64,000 nucleotides of DNA from Streptomyces sp. TP-A0356 (GTDB lineage Bacteria; Actinomycetota; Actinomycetes; Streptomycetales; Streptomycetaceae). The translations under genes were made by a program, and so were the position numbers. Of the stretch, positions 31,893 to 42,158 are shown one piece after another. The stretch spans positions 372,001 through 436,000 of the forward strand of contig NZ_BBZJ01000021.1 in assembly GCF_001417775.1 (NCBI RefSeq), in the 5' to 3' direction. The notes below the pieces were generated by a model, which was not told where the DNA came from, ran no database searches, and saw only the letters and a list, made by a program, of their open reading frames with translations. Positions within the stretch are counted from its first letter, which is position 1; each line of letters starts with the position of its first letter.

Positions 31893-32330
31893 TCAGCACG
31901 GCCGCTTGCGCAACTCCATCACGTAGTCGTGCGGTGCCCCGGCCGACTCCGCCGCGTCCGCGATCTCGCCCAGGTAGCGTGCCGAGGGCAGGCCGCCCTC
32001 GTAGCCGTTCAGCACGAAGGTCCAGGCCGACTCCTCGCCGTCCAGCGTGTGGACGCGCACGCGCAGCCGGCGGTAGACGTCGAGACCCACGCCCTCCCAG
32101 CGGTCCATGGACTCCTCGTCCATGGGCGCGATGTCGTACAGCGCGACGAAGACCTGTGAGATCGGGTCCTCCACGATCGTCGCGAGGGCGCCCTCCCAGC
32201 CCATGTGCTCGCCCCCGAAGGTCAGCCGCCAGCCGTTGAGCCAGCCGGTGGCGCGCAGCGGCGAGTGGGGTGCGCGGCGGGTCATCAGCCGCGCGTCGAG
32301 GTTGCCGGCGTACGCGGCGTAGAGCGACAT
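31893..32330 (-). CDS. Gamma-glutamylcyclotransferase-like protein
   Basis: This is a 145-residue protein of the gamma-glutamylcyclotransferase-like fold. YAAYAGNLD at the N-terminus is the substrate-loop motif (YxSN/GTL type), followed by GWRLTFGG, ALYDIAPMDEESMDRWEG with the likely catalytic Glu, and YLGEIADAAESAGAP. It may release 5-oxoproline from gamma-glutamyl compounds; the exact substrate is unknown. ATG 32330 has no ribosome site and is seven nt after TACTCT, consistent with a leaderless mRNA. It lies downstream in the opposite direction from the flavoprotein gene. Confidence 0.85.
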   Translation of the reverse strand: MSLYAAYAGNLDARLMTRRAPHSPLRATGWLNGWRLTFGGEHMGWEGALATIVEDPISQVFVALYDIAPMDEESMDRWEGVGLDVYRRLRVRVHTLDGEESAWTFVLNGYEGGLPSARYLGEIADAAESAGAPHDYVMELRKRPC

Positions 32331-32425
32331 GGAGTCGAGAGTACGTCAGCACCACGTCAGCCTCTCCTGTAACAGAAGTACATCGGTCCGCCCCCGGAGG
32401 AGAACCGCCTGAAGCGTGCGGGACA

Positions 32426-33874
32426 ATGGAGTACGTGACTCGGATCGTGATCATCGGTGGCGGACCCGGCGGATATGAAGCGGCGCTGGTGGCCGCGCAG
32501 CTCGGCGCGGAGGTGACCGTCGTCGACTGCGACGGTCTGGGCGGGGCGTCGGTGCTCACCGACTGCGTGCCGTCGAAGACGCTCATCGCGACGGCCGAAG
32601 TGATGACGACCTTCGATTCCTCGTACGAGGAGCTCGGCATCATCGTGGCCGACGACACCCCTCCCCTGGAGCAGGCCGCCCGCGTCGTCGGGGTCGACCT
32701 CGGGAAGGTCAACCGCCGGGTGAAGCGGCTCGCGCTCGCCCAGTCCCACGACATCACCGCGTCCGTCACGCGCGCCGGCGCCCGGGTCATGCGCGGCCGC
32801 GGCCGGCTGGAGGGCATGCAGGGGCTGGACGGGTCCCGCAAGGTCGTCGTACGGGCGGCGGACGGGAGCGAGGAGACCCTCACCGCCGACGCCGTGCTCA
32901 TCGCCACCGGCGGTCACCCGCGCGAGCTGCCCGACGCCCAGCCGGACGGCGAGCGGATCCTCAACTGGACCCAGGTCTACGACCTCGACGAGCTGCCCGA
33001 GGAACTCATCGTCGTCGGTTCCGGTGTCACCGGTGCCGAGTTCGCCGGCGCCTATCAGGCCCTCGGGTCCAAGGTCACCCTCGTCTCCTCGCGCGACCGT
33101 GTGCTGCCCGGCGAGGACCCCGACGCCGCCGCCGTCCTGGAGGACGTCTTCCGGCGCCGCGGCATGAACGTGATGGCCCGCTCGCGCGCGCAGTCCGCCA
33201 AGCGTGTGGGCGACCGCGTCGAGGTCACCCTCGCCGACGGACGAGTGATCACGGGCTCGCACTGCCTCATGGCCGTCGGCGCCGTCCCCAACACCAGCGG
33301 GATGGGGCTCGAGGAGGCCGGGGTCAAGCTCCGGGAGTCCGGTCACATCTGGACGGACAAGGTCTCCCGGACGACGGCTCCGGGTGTGTACGCCGCCGGT
33401 GACGTGACCGGCGTCTTCGCCCTCGCCTCCGTCGCCGCCATGCAGGGACGCATCGCCATGTACCACTTCCTGGGCGACGCGGTGGCCCCGCTCAACCTGA
33501 AGACCGTCTCCTCGAACGTCTTCACCGACCCCGAGATCGCCACCGTCGGCTACACCCAGGCCGACGTCGACGCCGGCAACATCGACGCCCGGGTCGTCAA
33601 GCTGCCGCTGCTGCGCAACCCGCGCGCCAAGATGCAGGGCATCCGCGACGGCTTCGTCAAGATCTTCTGCCGGCCCGGCACCGGGATCGTCGTCGGGGGC
33701 GTGGTCGTCGCACCGCGCGCGTCCGAACTCATCCATCCCATCTCGATCGCGGTCGACAACAATCTGACGGTCGAACAGATCGCGAACGCGTTCACCGTGT
33801 ACCCCTCCCTTTCGGGCTCGATCGCCGAGGTGGCACGGCAGTTGCACACCCGGAAGACCGGCGTCGAGGCCTGA
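32426..33874 (+). CDS. NAD(P)H-quinone dehydrogenase (LpdA-type flavoprotein)
   Basis: This is a two-dinucleotide-fold flavoprotein of about 482 residues from the dihydrolipoamide-dehydrogenase superfamily. The FAD motif is IIGGGPGGYEAAL near the N-terminus, the NAD motif IVVGSGVTGAEFAG, then ATGGHPRELP and the late FAD motif YAAGDVTGVF. The redox CxxxxC motif is incomplete: GGASVLTDCVPSK has only the second Cys, and the C-terminal His-Glu dyad is also absent. That fits the mycobacterial LpdA (Rv3303c) type, which reduces quinones rather than lipoamide. ATG 32426 or GTG 32435 may start it. No partner genes are adjacent. Confidence 0.88.
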   Translation: MEYVTRIVIIGGGPGGYEAALVAAQLGAEVTVVDCDGLGGASVLTDCVPSKTLIATAEVMTTFDSSYEELGIIVADDTPPLEQAARVVGVDLGKVNRRVKRLALAQSHDITASVTRAGARVMRGRGRLEGMQGLDGSRKVVVRAADGSEETLTADAVLIATGGHPRELPDAQPDGERILNWTQVYDLDELPEELIVVGSGVTGAEFAGAYQALGSKVTLVSSRDRVLPGEDPDAAAVLEDVFRRRGMNVMARSRAQSAKRVGDRVEVTLADGRVITGSHCLMAVGAVPNTSGMGLEEAGVKLRESGHIWTDKVSRTTAPGVYAAGDVTGVFALASVAAMQGRIAMYHFLGDAVAPLNLKTVSSNVFTDPEIATVGYTQADVDAGNIDARVVKLPLLRNPRAKMQGIRDGFVKIFCRPGTGIVVGGVVVAPRASELIHPISIAVDNNLTVEQIANAFTVYPSLSGSIAEVARQLHTRKTGVEA

Positions 33875-34053
33875 CGGCCCGTCGCGGACAGCCGCAGGTC
33901 ACAGGGCTGGTCGCGGGGACTCGCCGACGATGCGTACGGCATGGGCGCCGGGAGTGGGCGCCTATACCACTCTCCGCCCTGCCATGCGAACAACTTCTGT
34001 TATTCGGCGCAAACTGCTGAAACCAGACGGTCGTTGGGGTTACTGTCAGTTTC

Positions 34054-35019
34054 GTGTTCGCTGCAGAACGTCGCCAGTTGATCCTCGAAATGGTGCGAGC
34101 GAACGGGGCCGTGTCGCTCCGTGAGCTCGCCCGCGTCGTCCAGACCTCCGAAGTGACCGTACGGCGGGACGTGCGCGCGCTGGAGGCAGAAGGACTCCTC
34201 GACCGCCGGCACGGCGGTGCGGTATTGCCGGGCGGGTTCACGCGGGAGTCCGGCTTTCCGCAGAAGTCACATCTCGCGACCGCCGAGAAGACGGCCATCG
34301 CCGACCTCGCGGCGGGGCTCGTCGAAGAGGGCGAGGCCATCGTGGTCGGGGCGGGGACCACCACGCAGGAGCTGGCGCGCCGGCTCGCGCGGGTGCCCGG
34401 ACTGACCGTCGTCACCAACTCGCTGCTGGTGGCCCAGGCGTTGGCCCATGCCAATCGCGTGGAGGTCGTGATGACCGGCGGCACCCTGCGCGGCTCCAAC
34501 TACGCCCTGGTCGGCAGCGGTGCCGAACAGTCGCTCCAGGGCCTGAGGGTCTCCAAGGCCTTCCTGTCCGGCAGCGGGCTGACCGCCGAGCGCGGGCTGT
34601 CCACGTCCAACATGCTGTCGGCGTCCGTCGACCGTGCGTTGGTGCAGGCGGCCGCGGAGGTCGTCGTCCTCGCCGACCACACGAAGCTCGGCACGGACAC
34701 GATGTTCCAGACGGTGCCGACGGACGTGATCACCCGGCTGGTGACGGACGAACCGCCCGCGCACGACGACCGCGCCGCCACCGAGCTGCAGGCTCTGGCC
34801 GATCAGGGCGTGCAGATCGGGGTCGCGGGAGCGTCGGGCGGCGGGGCCACGGGAGGCGATGCGGTCCCGCCGGGGCGTCAGCCGCGCCGGGACGTGCCCC
34901 TCCCGGGGCCACGCCGCGGCCAGGTCCCCGGCGGTGGTCCGCAGTTGCGCAGTGCGACGGTCCTCGGGGATCCGCCCACGGGAGAACGCGCCCGGGTCGC
35001 GGACCTGCGCCGCCGCTAG
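34054..35019 (+). CDS. DeoR-family transcriptional regulator with an extra tail
   Basis: This is a DeoR/GlpR-type repressor. The helix-turn-helix ILEMVRANGAVSLRELARVV and TSEVTVRRDVRALEAEG is at residues 9-47, followed by the sugar-phosphate-binding domain (EGEAIVVGAGTTTQELARRL, VMTGGTLRGSNYALVGSGAE, LADHTKLG). The family core ends near residue 255; a further 65 residues rich in Gly, Pro and Arg follow, and the stop codon overlaps the left end of a MITE-like element, so the natural 3' end may be altered. GTG 34054 is seven nt after TACTGT, a leaderless start. It is a candidate controller of the operator palindrome, perhaps induced by a pentose phosphate, but it carries no copy itself. Confidence 0.88.
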   Translation: MFAAERRQLILEMVRANGAVSLRELARVVQTSEVTVRRDVRALEAEGLLDRRHGGAVLPGGFTRESGFPQKSHLATAEKTAIADLAAGLVEEGEAIVVGAGTTTQELARRLARVPGLTVVTNSLLVAQALAHANRVEVVMTGGTLRGSNYALVGSGAEQSLQGLRVSKAFLSGSGLTAERGLSTSNMLSASVDRALVQAAAEVVVLADHTKLGTDTMFQTVPTDVITRLVTDEPPAHDDRAATELQALADQGVQIGVAGASGGGATGGDAVPPGRQPRRDVPLPGPRRGQVPGGGPQLRSATVLGDPPTGERARVADLRRR

Positions 35020-35163
35020 GGCACTTCTGACGGATCTCCGTCGGACAAGGAGCGGCGTCCGGTGCGTGCTCTCGGCGTGCGCCGAGCGGGGGCACCTCCC
35101 GGCCGAAGGCTGGGGGCGCGGGACGGGCGTCGCGACGCCGCGGAGATCCGCCGGAAGGGCCCT
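35018..35163. mobile_element. Second MITE-like element, 146 bp
   Basis: Terminal inverted repeats of 23 bp match at 20 positions: the left end reads AGGGCACTTCTGACGG then ATCTCCG, the right end CGGAGAT then CCGCCGGAAGGGCCCT. Inside lies a further hairpin around GGGGGCACCTCCCGG and GGCTGGGGGC. It is noncoding. Part of its right side (GCGACGCCGCGGAGATCCG) reappears at about 59828-59846. The left end contains the stop codon of the DeoR gene. Confidence 0.65.
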
Positions 35164-35534
35164 GGCTCCGACCGCGCCCCGCTCCACGCCTGTGCCCCGA
35201 CGACGCCGTGCGCGGTGGCGTGTCAGGCCGTACGCCGTCCGGTGCCACGTCAGTCGAGGGGCGCGCCCCCGGCTCCGCGGGGGGCGTCGTGCCGCAGGGC
35301 CCATGGTGGCCTCGCCGGGCACACGTGTGCCGCCGGTCGCCGGGGCCTCCGTTCGGCGCAGTGCGTCCTCGGTCATACGAACACCGCCACCCGGATCACG
35401 CCCGTGCGGCCCCGCCCCCGCACAGCCTCAGCGGCTTCGTGCTGCCCGCGGCGTGTGCCGTCTGTCGCGTCGCCGTATCCCCGCCGTATCGCCGTCGCCC
35501 CGTGCGAGTGATGCTGCGCCCCGGCGTGCGGGCA
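35164..35534. other. Intergenic stretch without a recognised gene
   Basis: Between the MITE-like element and the carboxylase terminator I see no protein with plausible composition, RNA gene or clear promoter. The long open frames here are GC-bias artefacts that also run antisense through the carboxylase gene. Confidence 0.6.
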
Positions 35535-35574
35535 AGCCGCCCCGTGGACCGAGGCATCGGTCCACGGGGCGGCT
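35535..35574 (-). terminator. Terminator of the carboxylase alpha gene
   Basis: A perfect 18-bp stem, AGCCGCCCCGTGGACCGA (35535-35552) with 35557-35574, closes a 4-nt loop 15 nt downstream of the minus-strand stop codon. Confidence 0.88.
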
Positions 35575-35589
35575 CGCCGTGCGGCTGGG

Positions 35590-37362
35590 TCAGTCCTTGA
35601 TCTCGCAGATGGCGGCGCCGGAGGTGATGGACGCGCCGACCTCCGCGGTCAGGCCCTTGATGGTGCCGGCCTTGTGCGCGTTCAGCGGCTGCTCCATCTT
35701 CATGGCCTCCAGGACGACGACCAGGTCGCCTTCCTTGACCTCCTGGCCCTCCTCGACCGCGACCTTCACGATCGTGCCCTGCATCGGGGAGGCCAGCGTG
35801 TCACCGGAGGCCACCGGCCCGGACTTCTTGGCCGCGCGCCGCTTCGGCTTGGCGCCGGCCGCCAGACCCGTACGGGCCAGCGACATCCCCAGGGACGCCG
35901 GCAGCGACACCTCAAGGCGCTTGCCGCCGACCTCGACGACGACCGTCTCGCGGCCCGGCTCCTCATCGGCCTCCGCCTCCGCGGGCGCCGTGAAGGGCTT
36001 GATCTCGTTGACGAACTCGGTCTCGATCCAGCGGGTGTGGATCGTGAACGGGTCAGCGGAACCGGTCAGTTCGGGTGCGAACGCCGGGTCCCGGACGACC
36101 GCCCGGTGGAACGGGATCGCCGTGGCCATGCCCTCGACCTGGAACTCGTCCAGGGCGCGGGCGGCGCGCTCCAGCGCCTCCTTGCGGGTACGGCCCGTGA
36201 CGATCAGCTTGGCCAGCAGCGAGTCCCACGCCGGGCCGATGACCGAACCCGACTCCACGCCCGCGTCCAGGCGCACACCCGGGCCCGACGGCGGGTCGAA
36301 CCGCGTCACCGTGCCGGGCGCCGGGAGGAAGTTGCGGCCCGGGTCCTCGCCGTTGATGCGGAACTCGAAGGAGTGACCGCGCAGTTGCGGGTCGTCGTAG
36401 CCCAGCTCCTCACCGTCGGCGATCCGGAACATCTCCCGCACCAGGTCGATGCCGGCGACCTCCTCGGTGACCGGGTGCTCCACCTGCAGACGGGTGTTGA
36501 CCTCCAGGAAGGAGATCGTGCCGTCGTTGCCGACCAGGAACTCCACCGTGCCTGCACCCACGTACCCGGCCTCCTTCAGGATGGCCTTCGACGCGCGGTA
36601 CAGCTCGGCGAGCTGCTCCTCGTTCAGGAAGGGGGCCGGGGCCTCCTCGACCAGCTTCTGGTGGCGGCGCTGCAGCGAGCAGTCCCGGGTGGAGACCACG
36701 ACCACATTGCCGTGCTGGTCGGCCAGGCACTGGGTCTCGACGTGACGCGGCTTGTCCAGGTAGCGCTCGACGAAGCACTCCCCGCGGCCGAACGCGGCCA
36801 CGGCCTCGCGCACCGCCGACTCGTACAGCTCCGGGACCTCTTCGAGGGTGCGGGCGACCTTCAGACCGCGCCCGCCGCCACCGAAGGCGGCCTTGATCGC
36901 GATGGGCAGGCCGTGCTCCTGCGCGAAGGTGACCACCTCGTCGGCGCCGGAGACGGGGTCGGGGGTACCGGCCACCAGCGGCGCGCCGGCGCGCTGGGCG
37001 ATGTGCCGGGCGGCGACCTTGTCGCCGAGGTCCCGGATGGCCTGCGGCGGCGGGCCGATCCAGATCAGGCCCGCGTCCAGGACGGCCTGGGCGAAGTGGG
37101 CGTTCTCGGAGAGGAAGCCGTAACCGGGGTGAATGGCATCCGCACCGGAGTCCTTCGCCGCCTGCAACACCTTCTCGATGTCCAGGTAGCTGGTGGCTGG
37201 GGTGTCACCGCCCAGTGCGAACGCCTCGTCCGCCACGCGGACGTGCAGGGCGTCCCGGTCCGGGTCGGCGTACACGGCCACACTCGCGATCCCGGCGTCA
37301 CGGCAGGCCCGGGCGACACGGACAGCGATTTCGCCACGGTTGGCGATCAACACCTTGCGCAC
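35590..37362 (-). CDS. accA2: Acyl-CoA carboxylase alpha subunit (biotin carboxylase + BCCP)
   Basis: This is the biotinylated alpha chain of acetyl/propionyl-CoA carboxylase, 590 residues. The biotin carboxylase part starts with VLIANRGEIAVRVARA, has the ATP-grasp loop AFGGGGRGLK near 165 and FLEVNTRLQVEHPVTE near 285. The biotin carrier domain at the C-terminus has EAMKMEQP with the biotinylated Lys. GTG 37362 follows CAAGGAGAGGGAGC. It partners with the beta and epsilon subunits at 39-41 kb to make malonyl-CoA or methylmalonyl-CoA for fatty acid and polyketide synthesis. Alpha is not in one operon with beta; a membrane-protein gene and maf lie between. Confidence 0.95.
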   Translation of the reverse strand: MRKVLIANRGEIAVRVARACRDAGIASVAVYADPDRDALHVRVADEAFALGGDTPATSYLDIEKVLQAAKDSGADAIHPGYGFLSENAHFAQAVLDAGLIWIGPPPQAIRDLGDKVAARHIAQRAGAPLVAGTPDPVSGADEVVTFAQEHGLPIAIKAAFGGGGRGLKVARTLEEVPELYESAVREAVAAFGRGECFVERYLDKPRHVETQCLADQHGNVVVVSTRDCSLQRRHQKLVEEAPAPFLNEEQLAELYRASKAILKEAGYVGAGTVEFLVGNDGTISFLEVNTRLQVEHPVTEEVAGIDLVREMFRIADGEELGYDDPQLRGHSFEFRINGEDPGRNFLPAPGTVTRFDPPSGPGVRLDAGVESGSVIGPAWDSLLAKLIVTGRTRKEALERAARALDEFQVEGMATAIPFHRAVVRDPAFAPELTGSADPFTIHTRWIETEFVNEIKPFTAPAEAEADEEPGRETVVVEVGGKRLEVSLPASLGMSLARTGLAAGAKPKRRAAKKSGPVASGDTLASPMQGTIVKVAVEEGQEVKEGDLVVVLEAMKMEQPLNAHKAGTIKGLTAEVGASITSGAAICEIKD

Positions 37363-37725
37363 GATGGCTCCCTCTCCTTGAAACAAGCCGAGTTTAGGGA
37401 CTGCCGACACGACGTTTCGACCCGTCCCCAGTGGTGAGCTTGCCCACACGGAGCGTGAAACCAGGCTCACTCAACCTGCGAAACCCCTTGTCGCACCGCC
37501 GCACAGGGGAATCCACCGGAAAACCCTAGCCCTCCGGTGTGGTCAAGGTCTCTATGAACTAGTCCTGCCGCCGGTCGTGTTTCTTTGTGGAGTCCCTACT
37601 AATGGCCCAACGATTCTTTGCCGTCGCCAGACCTCTTGTCCCCGGGTTTACCCGTTAGTAGCGTTCGCGATGTCTCCAAGGTACTGGCAGTAACACTCGG
37701 CGTGGTCGAAGGTGGGTGGGGGCCG

Positions 37726-38250
37726 GTGGTGGTCCGCAGACCGGTGGCAGGGGTCCTGACGATCGTCCTCCTCGTGGAGGCGATCGGCATCGCGCTGCTG
37801 AACTGGCTCCTCGGTGTGGTGGTCCACCGGCAGAAGATGTCCCTGGCGGGCCTCGACCCGAACGTGATGTCGGTGTCGTCGAAGGCGGGCGGTGTCGTCT
37901 TCGGGCTCTACTTCGTGCTGTGCGCGCTCGCCGCCCTGCTCGTCGCCGTGCGTGACCGTTCCCCGTCCGGCTTCTGGCGCATCGTCCTGATCAGCGCCGC
38001 CGTGGTGCACGGTCTGCTCGGCGCCTTCGCGGTGGGCCTGGCCGGCTGGGGCGCGTTCGCGTACATGATGGTGGTGCTCGGGCTGATCGTTCTCACTCTG
38101 ATGACGTACGACCGCCGGGTGGGCCCGGCTGACGCGCCGTCGGCGGACGGTGGTCCCGCGGGCGCGGACGGGGCTCCGCGGACGGCGCAGCGGGTTCCGG
38201 AGCGTGCGGAGGGGCCGGAGAGCGGCGGGCCCGCACCGGCCACCCCCTGA
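37726..38250 (+). CDS. Small four-helix membrane protein
   Basis: This is an integral membrane protein of about 174 residues with four helices (VLTIVLLVEAIGIALLNWLL, VFGLYFVLCALAALLVAV, IVLISAAVVHGLLGAFAVGL, YMMVVLGLIVLTLM) and a hydrophilic C-terminal tail rich in Ala, Gly and Pro. GTG 37726 has GAAGGTGG upstream; GTG 37702 or the open frame back to 37618 are alternatives. I do not recognise a domain. It is divergent from the carboxylase alpha gene with a relatively AT-richer 360-bp gap that should hold both promoters. Confidence 0.75.
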   Translation: MVVRRPVAGVLTIVLLVEAIGIALLNWLLGVVVHRQKMSLAGLDPNVMSVSSKAGGVVFGLYFVLCALAALLVAVRDRSPSGFWRIVLISAAVVHGLLGAFAVGLAGWGAFAYMMVVLGLIVLTLMTYDRRVGPADAPSADGGPAGADGAPRTAQRVPERAEGPESGGPAPATP

Positions 38251-38325
38251 ACACCGTTCAGCGCCGGTCGTCCGGTGCTGCGTGCCGGGCGTCCGGCCGG
38301 TCCGCCGCCCCGGCCGCACCGCCGG

Positions 38326-38946
38326 TCACTTCTCCTGCGGCGTCCACAACTCCGTGATCCCGACGCCCAGTTCGGCCAGCAGTCGGCGGACCAGGGGCAG
38401 CGAGATCCCGATGACATTGCCGTGGTCGCCGTCGATGCCGTCGATGAAGGGCGCCGAGCGGCCGTCGAGCGTGAAGGCTCCGGCCACGTAGAGGGGTTCG
38501 CCGGAGGCCACGTACGCGGCGATCTCCTCGTCCGAGGGCTCGCCGAAGCGGACCACGGTGGACGCGGTGGCGGAGGCGTACCGGCCGCTGATCGTGTCGT
38601 AGACGCAGTGGCCGGTCTGCAGCGTGCCCGCCCGGCCGCGCATCGCCTTCCAGCGGGCCGTCGCCTCCTCCGCGTCCGCGGGCTTGCCGAGGGCCTGGCC
38701 GTCCAGGTCGAGCACCGAGTCGCAGCCGATCACCAGCGCGCCCATGACCTCGGGCTTCGCGGCCACCACGGACGCCTTGGCCTCGGCCAGCGCGAGCGCG
38801 AGTTCCGCGGGGGTGGGCGCGGTGACGGCGTCCTCGTCGACCCCGCTCACGATGACCTCGGGGTCGAGTCCGGCCTGCCGGAGCAGTCCGAGCCGGGCGG
38901 GGGACTGGGATGCGAGCACAAGGCGGCGACGGGGCTGAACGGTCAT
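38326..38946 (-). CDS. maf: Maf-family nucleotide pyrophosphatase
   Basis: This is a Maf/HAM1-like nucleoside triphosphate pyrophosphatase of 206 residues that hydrolyses canonical or modified NTPs such as dTTP, UTP or m5UTP to monophosphates. The signature LASQSPARLGLLRQAG is at residues 10-25, followed by DEDAVTAPTPAELALALAEA and VIGCDSVLDLDGQALGKP with the catalytic Asp, and IDGDHGNVIGISLPL near the end. ATG 38946 is the natural start. It lies directly downstream of the 42-residue membrane-protein gene on the same strand. Confidence 0.93.
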   Translation of the reverse strand: MTVQPRRRLVLASQSPARLGLLRQAGLDPEVIVSGVDEDAVTAPTPAELALALAEAKASVVAAKPEVMGALVIGCDSVLDLDGQALGKPADAEEATARWKAMRGRAGTLQTGHCVYDTISGRYASATASTVVRFGEPSDEEIAAYVASGEPLYVAGAFTLDGRSAPFIDGIDGDHGNVIGISLPLVRRLLAELGVGITELWTPQEK

Positions 38947-38968
38947 GCGGACAGCGTATCGGTGCCCC

Positions 38969-39097
38969 TCATCTGACGCCGATGACGATCATGGTCAGCA
39001 GCATGGCCAGCGCCATGAGGACCCCCAGCCGCCGCAACATCTCCTGCACGTCGCGGAGTTCCTTCGGCGGCTCGTTCTCGGGGTCGGACCACAGCAT
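38969..39097 (-). CDS. mmpB: 42-residue single-span membrane protein (MmpB-like)
   Basis: This is a very small gene between maf and the carboxylase epsilon gene. The product has an acidic, Pro-containing N-terminus (MLWSDPENEPPKELRDVQE) followed by one helix (MLRRLGVLMALAMLLTMIVI) and a short basic end. Codons show normal third-position GC. The sequence and position agree with what I remember being called morphogenic membrane protein MmpB in streptomycetes; that name is from memory and should be treated as probable. No strong ribosome site is visible before ATG 39097. Confidence 0.7.
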   Translation of the reverse strand: MLWSDPENEPPKELRDVQEMLRRLGVLMALAMLLTMIVIGVR

Positions 39098-39134
39098 GTC
39101 ATCGATCGTGCGCTGTCGGTGTGGCCCGGCGCCT

Positions 39135-39148
39135 GAGTACGCGTACTC
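39135..39148. promoter_or_regulatory. 14-bp perfect palindrome, possible operator
   Basis: GAGTACGCGTACTC reads the same on both strands. It lies 37 bp upstream of the 42-residue membrane-protein gene. It differs from the nucleoside-regulon palindrome outside the central TACGCGTA-like core. No other copy was noticed. Confidence 0.45.
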
Positions 39149-39196
39149 AACTTGTTCGGCGGGAGTCGCTCACCGTCACCCTGTACTTCGGCGCCG

Positions 39197-39298
39197 TCAC
39201 CGGACCGGCTGCACCCGGCGTACGACTTCGGCGACCACCTGCACCCGAATGACGGGGGGTACGCGGTGATGGCCGAAGTCGTCGCCGAGGTGCCGTAG
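39197..39298 (+). pseudogene. SGNH/GDSL hydrolase C-terminal remnant
   Basis: One plus-strand frame ending at TAG 39296-39298 reads SPDRLHPAYDFGDHLHPND followed by a GGYAVMAEVV-type helix. The DHLHPND block is the last catalytic motif (Asp-x-x-His) of SGNH/GDSL esterases, in its normal terminal position. Nothing upstream resembles the rest of the enzyme, so this is a leftover 3' end. The stop codon is one base from the stop of the convergent epsilon gene. Confidence 0.75.
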
Positions 39299-39299
39299 G

Positions 39300-39509
39300 T
39301 CAGCCGGGCCAGTACGTGCGGCTCCACGCCGTCGCGCCCGGCTGGGGCAGTCGGTGGGCGGCGATACGGGCCGGGTCGGCCCAGGAGTCCCGCTCCCGCG
39401 CCGCGCCCGGCGGTATGGCGGCCGCCGCCGCGGCGCGGGCCCGGACCACCGCCAGTGCGGCGGCCAGCTCCTCCGGGGTCGGATTGCCCCGTACGACCTT
39501 GATCGTCAT
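39300..39509 (-). CDS. Acyl-CoA carboxylase epsilon subunit
   Basis: This small protein, 69 residues, binds the beta subunit and boosts carboxylase activity (AccE/PccE type). It begins IKVVRGNPTPEELAALA-like (residues 3-20), has an Ala-rich helix, and ends with the conserved WSRTYWPG. ATG 39509 follows the beta gene by 24 bp, so they are co-transcribed. Short length and Ala-rich middle are normal for this subunit. Confidence 0.88.
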   Translation of the reverse strand: MTIKVVRGNPTPEELAAALAVVRARAAAAAAIPPGAARERDSWADPARIAAHRLPQPGATAWSRTYWPG

Positions 39510-39533
39510 GTCCGCTCCCAAGGGTCCGGGGGT

Positions 39534-41117
<1,584 letters not shown>

Positions 41118-41264
41118 CGGGATGCGGCTCCCTGCCTGCTCAGTGGGGACGTGAGGATGAGGTGCTACGAGAATGCTCAGAAGAACGAACGGTTACTCAT
41201 CCGTAGCGTAGTGGCGGGCCTACCGATCGGCAGTGCGGCGTTTACCACACCTAGGGTGGCTTGC

Positions 41265-42158
41265 ATGATTCCGCGAGATGCCTCAGACGGGAACGACCGG
41301 TCGAACGACGCCGCGGGCGGCGGCAGCCGGTGGTCCGACCTGGACCGCCCGCCCCTGAACGCCGTCGCGCTGCGCCGGGGACTGCTGCGGGAGGGCGGGC
41401 TGTGGTCCGGGATCGAGGTGGTGGAGCGCACCGGGTCCACCAACAGCGACCTCGTCGCCCTCGCCGCGGCCGGCCGGGCCGCCGAGGGCACCGTCCTGGT
41501 CGCCGAGGAGCAGAACGCGGCACGCGGGCGACTGGACCGCACCTGGACGGCCCCGGCCCGCTCCGGCCTGTTCTTCTCGGTACTGCTCGAACCGGCCGGG
41601 GTGCCTCTCGCCCGCTGGGGCTGGCTGCCGCTGCTCGCCGGGGTGGCCGTCGCGACCGGGCTCACCCGGGCCGCGGGCGTGGACACCGCACTCAAGTGGC
41701 CCAACGACGTGCTGGTCACCGTGGGTGACGATGAACGCAAGGCCGGCGGGATCCTCGCGGAGCGCGCGGGCGAGGGCGCGGTGGTGATCGGCATCGGCAT
41801 CAACGTCACGCTCCGAGAGGACGAGCTGCCGGTACCCACGGCGGGTTCCCTGGCCCTGGCGGGCGCCCGTACCACGGACCGCGACCCGCTGCTGCGGGCG
41901 GTGCTGAGGTCCCTGGAGGACTGGTACGGCCGCTGGCGCGCCGCCGGCGGCGACCCCGCGGCGAGCGGCCTCCAGCAGACGTACGCGGCGGGCAGCGCGA
42001 CGCTGGGCCGCCTGGTACGCGCCGAGCTGCCGGGCGACCGGTCCATCACCGGCGAGGCGGTGGCGATCGACGGCGACGGCCGCCTCGTCCTCGCGACGGA
42101 GGAGGGCGTACAGGAGCCGGTGGGGGCGGGGGACGTGGTGCATCTGCGGCCCGCGTGA
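41265..42158 (+). CDS. bpl: Biotin--protein ligase
   Basis: This ligase forms biotinyl-AMP and attaches biotin to the carboxylase alpha chain. It has about 297 residues, without an N-terminal DNA-binding domain, so it is a class I ligase and not a BirA repressor. Motifs are TGSTNSDL near residue 56, the biotinyl-AMP loop ARGRLDRTW near 88 (the first Gly of the usual GRGR is Ala), LKWPNDV near 143 and GIGINV near 178. ATG 41265 is seven nt after TAGGGT, suggesting a leaderless start. The divergent position beside pccB links it to its substrate pathway. Confidence 0.93.
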   Translation: MIPRDASDGNDRSNDAAGGGSRWSDLDRPPLNAVALRRGLLREGGLWSGIEVVERTGSTNSDLVALAAAGRAAEGTVLVAEEQNAARGRLDRTWTAPARSGLFFSVLLEPAGVPLARWGWLPLLAGVAVATGLTRAAGVDTALKWPNDVLVTVGDDERKAGGILAERAGEGAVVIGIGINVTLREDELPVPTAGSLALAGARTTDRDPLLRAVLRSLEDWYGRWRAAGGDPAASGLQQTYAAGSATLGRLVRAELPGDRSITGEAVAIDGDGRLVLATEEGVQEPVGAGDVVHLRPA

